Assembly: GCA_015654535.1 (NCBI GenBank)
Contig: JAATGU010000132.1
Location: forward strand, 1 to 64,000
Source of the DNA: Bacteroidales bacterium
GTDB lineage: Bacteria > Bacteroidota > Bacteroidia > Bacteroidales > Bacteroidaceae
Length of the DNA stretch: 64,000 bases
Reading direction: 5' to 3'
The notes beneath the pieces are model-generated. The model saw only the letters and a program-made list of their open reading frames with translations. It made no database searches and was not told where the DNA came from. The translations under genes and the position numbers were made by a program. Numbering within the stretch: the stretch's first letter is position 1; every line of letters starts with the position of its first letter. Positions 17,028-25,395 of this stretch are shown in pieces.

Positions 17028-18323
17028 ATGAAAAAGATTGTAATGTTATTGCTAATCGGGCTTTGCTTATCGCCAGTAGCGATGGCTCAAAGCTATGATG
17101 ATGACCTTTACTACACTCCCAAGAAAACAGATGGTTCTCAAAAAGAGGGCGAAAGTAAAAAGGCAAACGTAGAGAGGCATACTTATACATCTTCCAGTAT
17201 GCCTGTTGTGGTGAAAGACCGTAAAGGGAATGTTCGTGACGTAGACGAATACAATCGTCGTTATGATTCTTCAGATAATAATTTTGAGGTAGCAGACGAT
17301 ACACTATACGTTAATGAAAAGGAAGAGGAAGATCCCGAAAACAATGGTGAATGGGTAAATGGATTTAATGGGAGTCAAGACGACTATGAGTATGCGCAAC
17401 GCATTATTCGTTTTCGTAATCCCCGTTTTGCCGTAAGCATCAGTAGTCCTTATTATTGGGACATTGTATATGGCTTGAGTTCATGGGATTGGAATATTTA
17501 TGTTGATGACTATTATGCTTATGCGTTCCCTACCTTTACTAATAGTCTTTGGTCTGATTGGCGTTTCGGATCCTTTGGCATGGGCTGGGGATGGGGGAAT
17601 CCTTACTATGGTGGCTTTTATGATGGTTACTACTCTGGTTATTATGGTGGATATTACGGAGGTTTTTACGGTGGTTTTTATGGCGGCGGCTGGGGACATC
17701 ATAATGGATGGTATGGCGGTGGCGGCTATTGGGCTGGTAATAGAGGCGGATCTTATAATAATCGTCGATCAGATTTTGGAAGTACTTATACTCGTGCAAG
17801 CTCTTCTAACCGTCGTACCTCAGAATATTCTCGAGCAGGGGGAACAGACCGCACAGGTTCATATTCAACCATTCGTCGTTCAGGCAGTAGCGGTAGAGTC
17901 GTAGGTACTCGCGCTGATAATTTTTCGGGAGTAAGTCGCCGTTCAGGTTATACTCGCTCTGAATCCGGTTATAGTGATGGTACTTCTAGAAGATCTACTT
18001 ATACCCGTCCAAGTTCTACCCGTACATATTCTACTAATGGTGAAGGTATTGATAGAAGAAGTTCTACATATACTCGTCCTGAATCTTCTTCAAGGAGTAG
18101 TTCTTATACTCGTGGAAGTAGTAATACTACCAGAAGTTATTCAACAGGTGAAAGTTCATCACGCCGTTCTTCTTCTTACGACAACAGCAGCAGCCGTTCG
18201 TCCAGTCGTAGCTATTCTCCAAGCAGTAGCGGTTCATCCCGTAGTAGTGTAAGTTCTGGTGGAGGAAGTTCTCGTTCAGGAGGTAGCTCCGGTGGTGGAA
18301 GTTCTCGTTCTGGTAGAAGATAA
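17028..18323 (+). CDS. Secreted low-complexity protein with Gly/Tyr-rich and Ser/Arg-rich tracts
   Basis: A 431-residue exported protein. A signal peptide (MKKIVMLLLIGLCLSPVAMA) is followed by an acidic region of about 150 residues, a Gly/Tyr/Trp-rich tract made of repeated YYGGYYGGFYGG-like units, and a long C-terminal tract dominated by Ser, Arg, Thr and Gly (many YTR and SSR units). The composition suggests a disordered or self-associating surface protein. A role is not known and none is proposed firmly. It is followed after 56 bases by an outer-membrane FadL-like gene and probably shares its transcript. Confidence 0.75.
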   Translation: MKKIVMLLLIGLCLSPVAMAQSYDDDLYYTPKKTDGSQKEGESKKANVERHTYTSSSMPVVVKDRKGNVRDVDEYNRRYDSSDNNFEVADDTLYVNEKEEEDPENNGEWVNGFNGSQDDYEYAQRIIRFRNPRFAVSISSPYYWDIVYGLSSWDWNIYVDDYYAYAFPTFTNSLWSDWRFGSFGMGWGWGNPYYGGFYDGYYSGYYGGYYGGFYGGFYGGGWGHHNGWYGGGGYWAGNRGGSYNNRRSDFGSTYTRASSSNRRTSEYSRAGGTDRTGSYSTIRRSGSSGRVVGTRADNFSGVSRRSGYTRSESGYSDGTSRRSTYTRPSSTRTYSTNGEGIDRRSSTYTRPESSSRSSSYTRGSSNTTRSYSTGESSSRRSSSYDNSSSRSSSRSYSPSSSGSSRSSVSSGGGSSRSGGSSGGGSSRSGRR

Positions 18324-18379
18324 GATTAGTTTTTCTCTTTATAGTTTACAATTAGGTATTCATTAAAAAGAACATTACA

Positions 18380-19939
18380 ATGAAAAAAGTATATTTAATG
18401 AGAATAGTGGCATGTACCCTTTTGCTAAGCACCGCAGTTGGAGCTCAAACGGTATATGATGCTGCGAAGTTCTCTGGAAGCGATCTTAACGGGACAGCTC
18501 GTTTTGTAGGAATGGGGGGCGCAATGGGAGCACTTGGTGGTGACATCTCTACAATGGGAGTGAATCCTGCTGGCATTGGTGTTTATAGAAGTAATGATTT
18601 AATGACTTCTTTTGTATTTAATTACACTTCTAACAAGAGTGATTTTGATGGCAGTATTATGAAGAAGGATAAATTTCGTGGGTCATTTGATAATATTGGA
18701 TTTGTTTATTCTTCTAAAATTGGGAATGAAACTGCATTGAAATATGTTAATTTCGGATTCAATTACCATAAGGCAAAATCATTTAATCGAGATTTTTCAA
18801 TGCAAGGTGATATGAAAGGTCTTTCCCAAACAGATCAGATGGCTGTTTTGACAAATGGTGCTTCTATTGATCGATTAGAAGATAATGATGTTTTTAATAA
18901 TAATGAAATAGGGTGGTTGTCTGCATTAGCATGGAATGGTGCTATTATTTTCCCGGATGGTGTGGAAAAATACAAAGGTTTTCCCGGAGATAGTCCTTAT
19001 GGAAATTATAGTTCAAGGGAAAGAGGTGGAATTGATGTTTATGATTTTAATGTCTCTTTTAACCTTCAAGATCGTGTTTATTTGGGTCTTGCTGTTGGCG
19101 CCTATGACTTAAGTTACACAAAAAACACTCTTTATAGTGAATCTCTTTTTAATGAGAATACAGACTATTTTTATTCTTTAGAAAGTTTTATGAAAACAAC
19201 TGGGACTGGAGTTGATTTTAAAATAGGTACGATAATTCGCCCAATTGAAAGTTCTCCTTTAAAAATAGGAGTGGCTATTCATACCCCCGTATTTTATAAT
19301 TTGACATTGAGAAGTAGTGCAATTTTGAATTCGGATGCTGATTTTGACGAAAAAGGTAATCCTATTCCAGTAGATTCACGTAACATTGATACTTATAATA
19401 AAATAAATGGTGATATAATTACTGATTATGATCTGCGTACACCTTGGATATATAACTTAAGTTTGGGTTACACTATTGGAAGTTCTGTTGCTCTTGGAGC
19501 TGAATATGAGTACAAGGATTATTCTACTTCAAGTTTAAGTTATAATGATGGAACGCGGATGACTGATGAAAACAATATGATAAATAATATGTTGAAAGGA
19601 GTTAGTACTGTTCGTTTAGGTGCAGAAGTGAAATTAATTCCCGAATTTGCTATTCGAGCAGGGTATAACTATAGTAGTACAGCATTTAATGAAGGAGCAT
19701 ACAAAGGTTTACCTATAAATTCAAGCCGTACGGATACAGATTACGCCAATGAAAAAGCTATCAACAATTATACTATTGGTTTAGGATACAGAGGAAGTAG
19801 TTTCTATGCTGATTTAGCTTATCAGTATAGCGCGTATAAAGAAGATTTTTATCCCTTTGACAATATTGAAAATTTGCAGAAGACTTCTGTAACGAATGAC
19901 AGGCAACAAGTTTTGGTTACTTTAGGATTTAGATTTTAA
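18380..19939 (+). CDS. FadL/OMPP1-like outer-membrane transport protein
   Basis: A 519-residue outer-membrane beta-barrel. After a signal peptide (MKKVYLMRIVACTLLLSTAVGA) comes the family hallmark GGAMGALGGDISTMGVNPAGIGV, also seen in FadL/TodX-type hydrophobic-compound channels. The protein ends in an aromatic residue preceded by alternating hydrophobics (VLVTLGFRF), as expected for a barrel C-terminus. Such genes are sometimes annotated 'hemin receptor' in Bacteroidetes, which the sequence does not support. The cargo is unknown. Confidence 0.85.
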   Translation: MKKVYLMRIVACTLLLSTAVGAQTVYDAAKFSGSDLNGTARFVGMGGAMGALGGDISTMGVNPAGIGVYRSNDLMTSFVFNYTSNKSDFDGSIMKKDKFRGSFDNIGFVYSSKIGNETALKYVNFGFNYHKAKSFNRDFSMQGDMKGLSQTDQMAVLTNGASIDRLEDNDVFNNNEIGWLSALAWNGAIIFPDGVEKYKGFPGDSPYGNYSSRERGGIDVYDFNVSFNLQDRVYLGLAVGAYDLSYTKNTLYSESLFNENTDYFYSLESFMKTTGTGVDFKIGTIIRPIESSPLKIGVAIHTPVFYNLTLRSSAILNSDADFDEKGNPIPVDSRNIDTYNKINGDIITDYDLRTPWIYNLSLGYTIGSSVALGAEYEYKDYSTSSLSYNDGTRMTDENNMINNMLKGVSTVRLGAEVKLIPEFAIRAGYNYSSTAFNEGAYKGLPINSSRTDTDYANEKAINNYTIGLGYRGSSFYADLAYQYSAYKEDFYPFDNIENLQKTSVTNDRQQVLVTLGFRF

Positions 19940-19963
19940 GTTTCTAAGTATATATATTTTTTC

Positions 19964-19997
19964 AAGCCCTTGAAGGTTCATCAACTTTTAAGGGCTT
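19964..19997. terminator. Bidirectional terminator between the FadL-like gene and tetR
   Basis: Perfect 8-base arms AAGCCCTT and AAGGGCTT (19964-19971 and 19990-19997) are flanked by T-runs on the plus strand on both sides. They can therefore end transcription from either direction. The right arm lies inside the last codons of the tetR gene. Confidence 0.65.
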
Positions 19998-20580
19998 TTT
20001 CAAGCCATTTATCTATTAATAAATCAATACCTTCCATTATTTGTTCCCAACCTTTGTTTTCTTGTAGTGGAATTTCATTATATATAGGGCAAAAATCTTC
20101 CAGTAAAACCAGATAGCTGATTGCTGCATTAATCAAAGTTGCCATGCTTGCAACTTCTCTTTTAGGACTGTTTGCCAATTTGCTAACCATCTCTATTAAT
20201 AATACACCTTTTTCCTCACGCTTTTCCCGCAGTTCGGTAATCATGGGATTGGAAGCCGATAATTCCCATCGGTAAAGTTTTTTTAATGTTTTATCCTTGC
20301 GAAGTTGGGTGATTTGTTCTCGGAACATTTGTTTTAAGAAATCTCCAAGATATTCGATCGTTGGTACATCGGGAGAAAAGTTGATCCAGAAATCGTGGTG
20401 ACGGATGTATGTGGCCAGTAATCCATCCATTGAACCAAAGTATCTGTAAATAAGCATTTTTGAAACTTCGGCTCTGGCGGCTACGGCATTGATGCCTGTT
20501 TTTTCAAAACCATTTTCTATTATTATTTCTCCGGCAGCTTTCAATATTCGTTTTTCAGTTGCTTCTCTGTCTTTTTCCAT
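19981..20580 (-). CDS. TetR/AcrR family transcriptional regulator
   Basis: A 199-residue repressor with an N-terminal TetR helix-turn-helix (residues about 8-55: RILKAAGEIIIENGFEKTG, VAARAEVSKMLIYRYFGSM) and a variable ligand-binding C-terminal domain. A palindrome at 20627-20642, next to its own -7 element, suggests autoregulation. The target is unclear: the flanking FadL-like gene is convergent and guanine deaminase is separated by an inverted repeat. Confidence 0.9.
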   Translation of the reverse strand: MEKDREATEKRILKAAGEIIIENGFEKTGINAVAARAEVSKMLIYRYFGSMDGLLATYIRHHDFWINFSPDVPTIEYLGDFLKQMFREQITQLRKDKTLKKLYRWELSASNPMITELREKREEKGVLLIEMVSKLANSPKREVASMATLINAAISYLVLLEDFCPIYNEIPLQENKGWEQIMEGIDLLIDKWLEKALKS

Positions 20581-20617
20581 CGATTCTTTCCCTTTTTATA
20601 GTGTTACCACTTGGGTA

Positions 20618-20642
20618 CAAATATATGTTACTTATAGGTCAC
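20618..20642 (-). promoter_or_regulatory. tetR promoter with probable operator palindrome
   Basis: A TATATTTG -7 element (20618-20625, minus strand) is immediately preceded by the palindrome GTTACTTATAGGTCAC (20627-20642), which is self-complementary at 12 of 16 positions. The dyad size and its position between -7 and -33 fit a TetR-family operator that would block the gene's own promoter. Binding is inferred. Confidence 0.5.
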
Positions 20643-20761
20643 ATTTAAGACAGTCCGATTGTTTTTTTTAATATTTAACATTGAAGTAATGAAAAGGTGG
20701 GACTTTATTCGAACACTGATTAGTCTATTAATATGGAATCTGAAGAATAATAAATAAGATA

Positions 20762-20835
20762 TTGTACAAAAGAACTAAATCTTCTGTACAAAGAAACTTA
20801 TTCTTTTGTACAGAAGATTTAGTTCTTTTGTACAA
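20762..20835. repeat. Long inverted repeat, TGTACAAAA repeat family copy 2
   Basis: Two perfect 31-base arms (20762-20792 and 20805-20835) are separated by 12 bases. Each arm starts TTGTACAAAAGAAC and contains a second TGTACA. It lies between guanine deaminase (its 3' side) and tetR. Its internal order, with TGTACAAAA, then AATCTT, then a second TGTA, matches the copy at 61620-61695. Confidence 0.9.
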
Positions 20836-20878
20836 GGCTAATACGATTTATAAAGACGTTTTAAAGGAAGTGAACGGA

Positions 20879-21346
20879 TCAATATTCAATCTTATCGGTT
20901 TTTTCGGTCCAGACTTCAAAAGCTTTGATAGCCTCGTGTTGAAGCATTGTTTCAGAAGACAATTTACGTTCGTCTGGTTTCAAGTCCAGCTCGTCGTAAA
21001 TAAAGGAATCATCAAATCCTATGTTCTTTGCATCTGCTTTAGTGTTAGCATAATACATTTTATCCAAATGGGCCCAATAGATAGCTCCCAGGCACATGGG
21101 ACAAGGTTCACACGATGTGTAAATCTCGCAACCGCTGAGATCGAATGTTCCAAGCTTCTTAGATGCTGCGCGGATGGCGGTCACTTCCGCATGAGCGGTG
21201 GGATCGCAAGAATCTGTCACCCGGTTTACTCCCGTGGCTACAATCTCCCCATCTTTCACAATAACGGCGCCGAAGGGTCCGCCGCCATTATTAATATTTT
21301 CTATAGAAAGCTCAATGGCTTTTCGCATGAATTGTTCTTTATTCAT
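20879..21346 (-). CDS. guaD: Guanine deaminase
   Basis: A 155-residue cytidine-deaminase-fold enzyme. Zinc ligands and catalytic Glu are visible as His52 and Glu54 (TAHAEV), and Cys82 and Cys85 (EPCPMC). The blocks GPFGAVIVKDG, DPTAHAEVTAIR, LGAIYWA and the C-terminal KIEY closely follow Bacillus-type guanine deaminase, a domain-swapped dimer. It deaminates guanine to xanthine in purine salvage. A tRNA adenosine deaminase is the alternative, but GFDDSFIYDEL and the C-terminus favour GuaD. Confidence 0.88.
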   Translation of the reverse strand: MNKEQFMRKAIELSIENINNGGGPFGAVIVKDGEIVATGVNRVTDSCDPTAHAEVTAIRAASKKLGTFDLSGCEIYTSCEPCPMCLGAIYWAHLDKMYYANTKADAKNIGFDDSFIYDELDLKPDERKLSSETMLQHEAIKAFEVWTEKTDKIEY

Positions 21347-21379
21347 CCTTTGATTTTTTTTATATTTGGTTAAAGCCTA

Positions 21380-21387
21380 CAAAGATA
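21380..21387 (-). promoter_or_regulatory. -7 element (TATCTTTG) for guaD
   Basis: An exact TAnnTTTG on the minus strand 33 bases before the ATG. Confidence 0.55.
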
Positions 21388-21464
21388 CATAGAAATCGTG
21401 AGTTTGCAGATATGCTACTTTAAAAATCTGTTTTAAGTTAATAATTGCAGACTTTTTTTATCAT

Positions 21465-22556
21465 TTATTTATCCCGGTATTGTTTCTTTTTGCTGAAGTT
21501 AAAACCTACATAAACCCTTATAGTCCCGAAGCTGTTATTTAGGTAGAAATTATTTGTGCGATAGTCATATGTGTGCATCACTACAGATGCTCCCACATAA
21601 TATTTTGAATCATTGTAAACAATCCCTGCACGGGTAATCAGGTCTAGATTTAGTTTCTTATAGGTAGGATAATCTTTCTGGTCGGAATCAATTCTTGATT
21701 TTTTATATGCTATGGCTGGGGTAAGGGATATATCAAATAGATAGTTATGCGCAAATACCCAATTGTAGGCATAACCGAAGTTTACGCTGTAATCAGAGTA
21801 GTTAACCTCATTAAATTTTAATGTTTCGTGTAATTTTTCAACAACAGGAGCAGGTAGTTTATTATAATCAAAATGAATTTCGTGTTGCGAATAAGAGAAT
21901 CCTGCAATAAAAGATCCGGCACTCCGTCGTTGATTGCTGGACTGGCTATAGGCTGCCGGATAAGAAAATTTCTTATGATTGAATACCCAATAAGCGTTTA
22001 ATCCTTTTATGTCGACCGAGAATCCATCGATATCCTTATCATAGTCAGGGGCAGGGCCATCATTGAATATTCCGCTTGTGCTTCGAAGTTTAAAGTTACT
22101 ACCGCTTTTTCGGTAATAAATATCTCCTCCAAGCATTGAGCTGTAAAGGCTTAATCCGAATTCTGTTTTTTTTTCTGAAGATTTTTTATTACCGAAAAGA
22201 TCTTGTAAGTCTATGGACCAACCTAGAAATATCCATTTCCATCCGAAATAAGCTCCTAGTTTGTAACTCATATTAGGTGAGATACTGAGTTGCTGAGGTT
22301 TGTTTTCATTGCTCGTGAGAATATAATATTCATACCAACTGCTATTCTCGAGCATAAATGCGAAATTGTATTTGTTTGGTTCCACATAGTTGCTATCAAT
22401 GTCATTCAATGAATGACCTATCATGTTGATATTTTCTTTTGTTTTCTCTCTTAATTCTTTTCCTCTTTGCTTAAAGTTGAGATGCTCGTCTTGAGCCAAC
22501 AAAGAGATTGAAGGAAGCAGAAAGCAAAATAAAGTAAGCAGTTTAAGTCTTTTCAT
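21465..22556 (-). CDS. DUF4421 family outer-membrane beta-barrel protein
   Basis: A 363-residue exported protein: signal peptide (MKRLKLLTLFCFLLPSISLLA) followed by alternating beta strands with regular aromatic ends (YFGWKWIFLGWSIDL, FIAGFSYSQHEIHFDY). The overall pattern matches the DUF4421 family of Bacteroidetes outer-membrane proteins, whose function is unknown. The C-terminal strand VRVYVGFNFSKKKQ-like region is unusual in carrying extra basic residues after the final aromatic. It is 20 bases downstream of the Gfo/Idh oxidoreductase gene and may be co-transcribed. Confidence 0.78.
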   Translation of the reverse strand: MKRLKLLTLFCFLLPSISLLAQDEHLNFKQRGKELREKTKENINMIGHSLNDIDSNYVEPNKYNFAFMLENSSWYEYYILTSNENKPQQLSISPNMSYKLGAYFGWKWIFLGWSIDLQDLFGNKKSSEKKTEFGLSLYSSMLGGDIYYRKSGSNFKLRSTSGIFNDGPAPDYDKDIDGFSVDIKGLNAYWVFNHKKFSYPAAYSQSSNQRRSAGSFIAGFSYSQHEIHFDYNKLPAPVVEKLHETLKFNEVNYSDYSVNFGYAYNWVFAHNYLFDISLTPAIAYKKSRIDSDQKDYPTYKKLNLDLITRAGIVYNDSKYYVGASVVMHTYDYRTNNFYLNNSFGTIRVYVGFNFSKKKQYRDK

Positions 22557-22576
22557 TAAAAATAGCGAGTGTTATG

Positions 22577-23551
22577 TTAAATCTTACCAAGAATTTTATC
22601 CATTACCCAATTAGTGGTGGTAGCACTAGTGCCGTCGCAGGTACATATTGATTTCCCCTGTAAGTGATGAATTACTTCTTCAATCAGTTTATATTGGATA
22701 TGTTCAGGGTTTTGAGCGGTAATTTCTTCACGCCCTTTTTCTGTGTGAACAGCAATGGGATCGAATGTAAATGTGGAAAAACAAATCATCCCTTTGTCAC
22801 CAATCACTTCGACACGGTCTTCCTTGGCGGAATTGTGGGCAACAAAACACCATGAGCCCGAACCAACCAACCCCGAATCAAACTGGAAACAAGCGCTGAC
22901 AGTATCTTCTGCTTTGTACAGTCCTGCTCTGTTACTCTTAAATCCTTCAGCCTTAAGAATGCAACCAAACATATCTTGTAGGATATCTATTTGATGGGAA
23001 GCAAGATCATAGAAATATCCTCCACCGGCAATATCCGGCTGTACCCTCCAAGGAAGGTTTTCTTTATTATAATCAAGGTCGTAAGGAGGTTGGGCAAACC
23101 GGATTTGTATATTAATCACATTTCCTATTTCTCCTTGTTTAATTAGTTCTTTTACTCTTATAAAATAAGGCAAATATCGTCGATAATAGGCTACAAAGCA
23201 AGGAACACCCGTTTCCTGCGAAATACGGTTAATGCGGGTACATTCCTCATAACTGCTTGCCATTGGTTTTTCAATATACACGGGCTTTCCGGCTTTCATA
23301 GCCATAATGGCGTAAGTAGCATGAGAAGAAGGAGGGGTAGCAATGTAAACAGCATTTACCTCAGGATCTTCAATCAGTTCCACCGGATCAGTATACCATT
23401 TCTTTATGTGTCTTGTCTCGGCATAATTTTTAGCTTTCTCTTTGTCACGGCTCATCACCGCTACAACCATTGAACCATCTATTTTATTAAAAGCTGGTCC
23501 ACTTTTTTGTCCCGTTACACTTCCACAACCAATAAATCCCCATTTAATCAT
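22577..23551 (-). CDS. Gfo/Idh/MocA family oxidoreductase
   Basis: A 324-residue NAD(P)-dependent dehydrogenase. It has an N-terminal Rossmann motif (GFIGCGSVTGQKSG), the family EKP motif at 94-96 (YIEKPMASS), and a C-terminal alpha/beta domain starting GEIGNVINIQIR with GGGYFYDLASHQIDIL. Family members oxidise or reduce sugars, inositols or related polyols. No neighbouring gene fixes the substrate. A -7 element lies about 30 bases upstream, divergent from the next membrane-protein gene. Confidence 0.9.
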   Translation of the reverse strand: MIKWGFIGCGSVTGQKSGPAFNKIDGSMVVAVMSRDKEKAKNYAETRHIKKWYTDPVELIEDPEVNAVYIATPPSSHATYAIMAMKAGKPVYIEKPMASSYEECTRINRISQETGVPCFVAYYRRYLPYFIRVKELIKQGEIGNVINIQIRFAQPPYDLDYNKENLPWRVQPDIAGGGYFYDLASHQIDILQDMFGCILKAEGFKSNRAGLYKAEDTVSACFQFDSGLVGSGSWCFVAHNSAKEDRVEVIGDKGMICFSTFTFDPIAVHTEKGREEITAQNPEHIQYKLIEEVIHHLQGKSICTCDGTSATTTNWVMDKILGKI

Positions 23552-23581
23552 CTCTCTTAATCCTCTTTATTTATCTTATAA

Positions 23582-23632
23582 CAAAAATAACAGTTAATCG
23601 GATTGCAAATATATTGTTTTTAATTACTTTTG
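23582..23632. promoter_or_regulatory. Divergent promoter pair
   Basis: Two exact -7 elements face away from each other: TATTTTTG on the minus strand (23582-23589) for the oxidoreductase and TACTTTTG on the plus strand (23625-23632) for the membrane-protein gene. Each is about 30-40 bases from its start codon. Confidence 0.55.
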
Positions 23633-23672
23633 CCATAATAATAAAAGAATAAACTTATAAAATACTCAAAAT

Positions 23673-24578
23673 ATGGAAAATCAAACCTCAAAGATCGTTT
23701 TTTTTAAGTCCCGGAGTCTGGCAGGGCGTTTATCCGCCGCATTCGATTTTATTGAGAAGAATTTAAAGATTTTAGTAAAGCTCAGCTCCTTTATTTTAGT
23801 ACCAATGGCTGCGCTTATTTCATTCTGTTATATCTTTTTTGGCAACCTTGCGGTTCAGATAAAAGATGTAAAATCTTTTACGCCTGAATTATATAAATAC
23901 TTAATTGGTTTAGCTATAATTTTGGTAATTTGTTTAGTAGGAGCAATCTTTTTTAAAGGCTTGCTTTATACGTTGGTAAAAGAATATTTATTGCGTGATT
24001 CCATTGCTCGTATTTCATTTAAAGAAATAAAGAAGAACTTTTTACACAACACAAAAAGATTCTTTTTCATTAATTTAGCTATAGCTGTTCTTGTACTTCT
24101 TTATTATGCAATAATCCTTGGTTTGATGTTTCTCAGCAAATGGACATTAGTACTTACATTTCCCTTTTTCATCTTTATTATTATTCCTTTTATTTACTCA
24201 GAGCAAATCTATATGTTTGAAGACATTAAATTGCTGAAGGCTGTGAAAAAAGGATTTCAAATGGGAGCACCCAATTGGGGAGGAACTTTTATTTTATTAA
24301 TTCTGGCAGAAATTTTCGCATTGATTATTCAAGGAATCGCTTTCATTCCATTTGGAATTGGATCACTTGTTCAGTCGCTGTCTTTCACTTCTATGCTCGA
24401 TGGTAACCCATCAACCTTACCGGTTTATTTTAGTATATTGATGTTTGTTCTTTCTATGGTGGGCTATTTTATTGCTTATCTAGCGCAAATGCTTCCATCG
24501 GTTTCTATGATGTTTCAGTACTTTAGTGCCACAAAAAAGCAAGCAGAGAAAGAAGAGGAAAATAATCAGTCTTTATAA
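23673..24578 (+). CDS. Polytopic membrane protein of unknown function
   Basis: A 301-residue protein with about six transmembrane segments (for example KYLIGLAIILVICLVGAIFF, NLAIAVLVLLYYAIILGL, VYFSILMFVLSMVGYFIAYL) between a polar N-terminus and a charged C-terminal tail (KKQAEKEEENN). No catalytic motif is visible. The layout recalls membrane domains of the GDPD/YciC type but I cannot assign a family. Its last 13 bases overlap the end of the convergent solute-binding-protein gene. Confidence 0.75.
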   Translation: MENQTSKIVFFKSRSLAGRLSAAFDFIEKNLKILVKLSSFILVPMAALISFCYIFFGNLAVQIKDVKSFTPELYKYLIGLAIILVICLVGAIFFKGLLYTLVKEYLLRDSIARISFKEIKKNFLHNTKRFFFINLAIAVLVLLYYAIILGLMFLSKWTLVLTFPFFIFIIIPFIYSEQIYMFEDIKLLKAVKKGFQMGAPNWGGTFILLILAEIFALIIQGIAFIPFGIGSLVQSLSFTSMLDGNPSTLPVYFSILMFVLSMVGYFIAYLAQMLPSVSMMFQYFSATKKQAEKEEENNQSL

Positions 24579-25390
24579 TATTTTTTATAGATACGTTGGT
24601 ATTCTTTGCTCTTGGTAAATGTTTTAAGCCAAGAGTTTAGATTACTAAATAACACAGGAGAATGTTTATTAACCCCCCAGGAATAGAATTGGGTAAAACT
24701 AATGTCGGTGTGAATATCTAGCTGAGGAAAAGAATCAATAGAAGCTAAAGCAATACTTTCATCACAAACAGCATAATTAATATCTCCATGAGCAACCATT
24801 GCCAGCAGCTGTTCCGAACCATATTTCTCCACCTCTTTAATATAAATAGTATCTCCTATTTCATTACTTAGATTCCGGATGCGAAGGATGGAAGGAGAAC
24901 CTTTTACCACATGAAGGGTTTTATGTGCCAGATTCAGCTGATTTTTAATATAGATTGAATCGTTGTTTCCCCGGCTTTTGCACTGGACTAATATTTGCTT
25001 ATTGAGAACAATGGGAGATGTTAATAAAATAGAGTCTTTTAATTCGCTGCTCACAAGAATATTGTAGGCTATAATGTCATATTTTCCCGTACTAAGTCCC
25101 TCTAATCGTTTATCAAAGCTCATTTCGGGAGTAATTTCCAGACGTAATCCTTTTGCTTTAGCAAAGGCTTGTGCCAATTCATATTGAAATCCCGAGATGG
25201 AGTCTCCGTCTACATAATAGCTCAAAGAGTTATATTCAGTAACAACTCGAAGTACCCCTGAATGAATAATCTGAGCATACTCACGTGGCTTTCCTGTGGC
25301 ATTTTTTTTCTGGGTTATATAAGTGGCTATGAATGCTGACAGAACTCCCAGAATCAGATATTTTATATATCTTTTCTTTTTAGATTCCAT
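24566..25390 (-). CDS. Membrane-anchored periplasmic substrate-binding domain (SBP_bac_3-like)
   Basis: A 274-residue protein with an N-terminal membrane anchor (YIKYLILGVLSAFIATYI) followed by a type-3 extracellular solute-binding fold: GVLRVVTEYNSLSYY, GFQYELAQAFAKAKGL, LSTGKYDIIAYN. The fold also occurs as the regulatory half of MltF lytic transglycosylases, but no transglycosylase domain follows. No ABC transporter genes are nearby. The start is five bases after the stop of the Porin_10 gene, so the two are almost certainly translated from one message. Confidence 0.82.
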   Translation of the reverse strand: MESKKKRYIKYLILGVLSAFIATYITQKKNATGKPREYAQIIHSGVLRVVTEYNSLSYYVDGDSISGFQYELAQAFAKAKGLRLEITPEMSFDKRLEGLSTGKYDIIAYNILVSSELKDSILLTSPIVLNKQILVQCKSRGNNDSIYIKNQLNLAHKTLHVVKGSPSILRIRNLSNEIGDTIYIKEVEKYGSEQLLAMVAHGDINYAVCDESIALASIDSFPQLDIHTDISFTQFYSWGVNKHSPVLFSNLNSWLKTFTKSKEYQRIYKKYYKD

Positions 25391-25395
25391 GATGA

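Noticed and set aside
17500..17904. Open frames in other frames and on the other strand within the Gly/Tyr-rich gene
   Set aside because: They are produced by the repetitive low-complexity coding sequence; hydrophobic or His-rich translations are artefacts.
20762..21373. A 203-codon open frame on the plus strand opposite guanine deaminase
   Set aside because: It is antisense to the well-supported guaD gene and begins within an inverted repeat; its product has no recognisable features.
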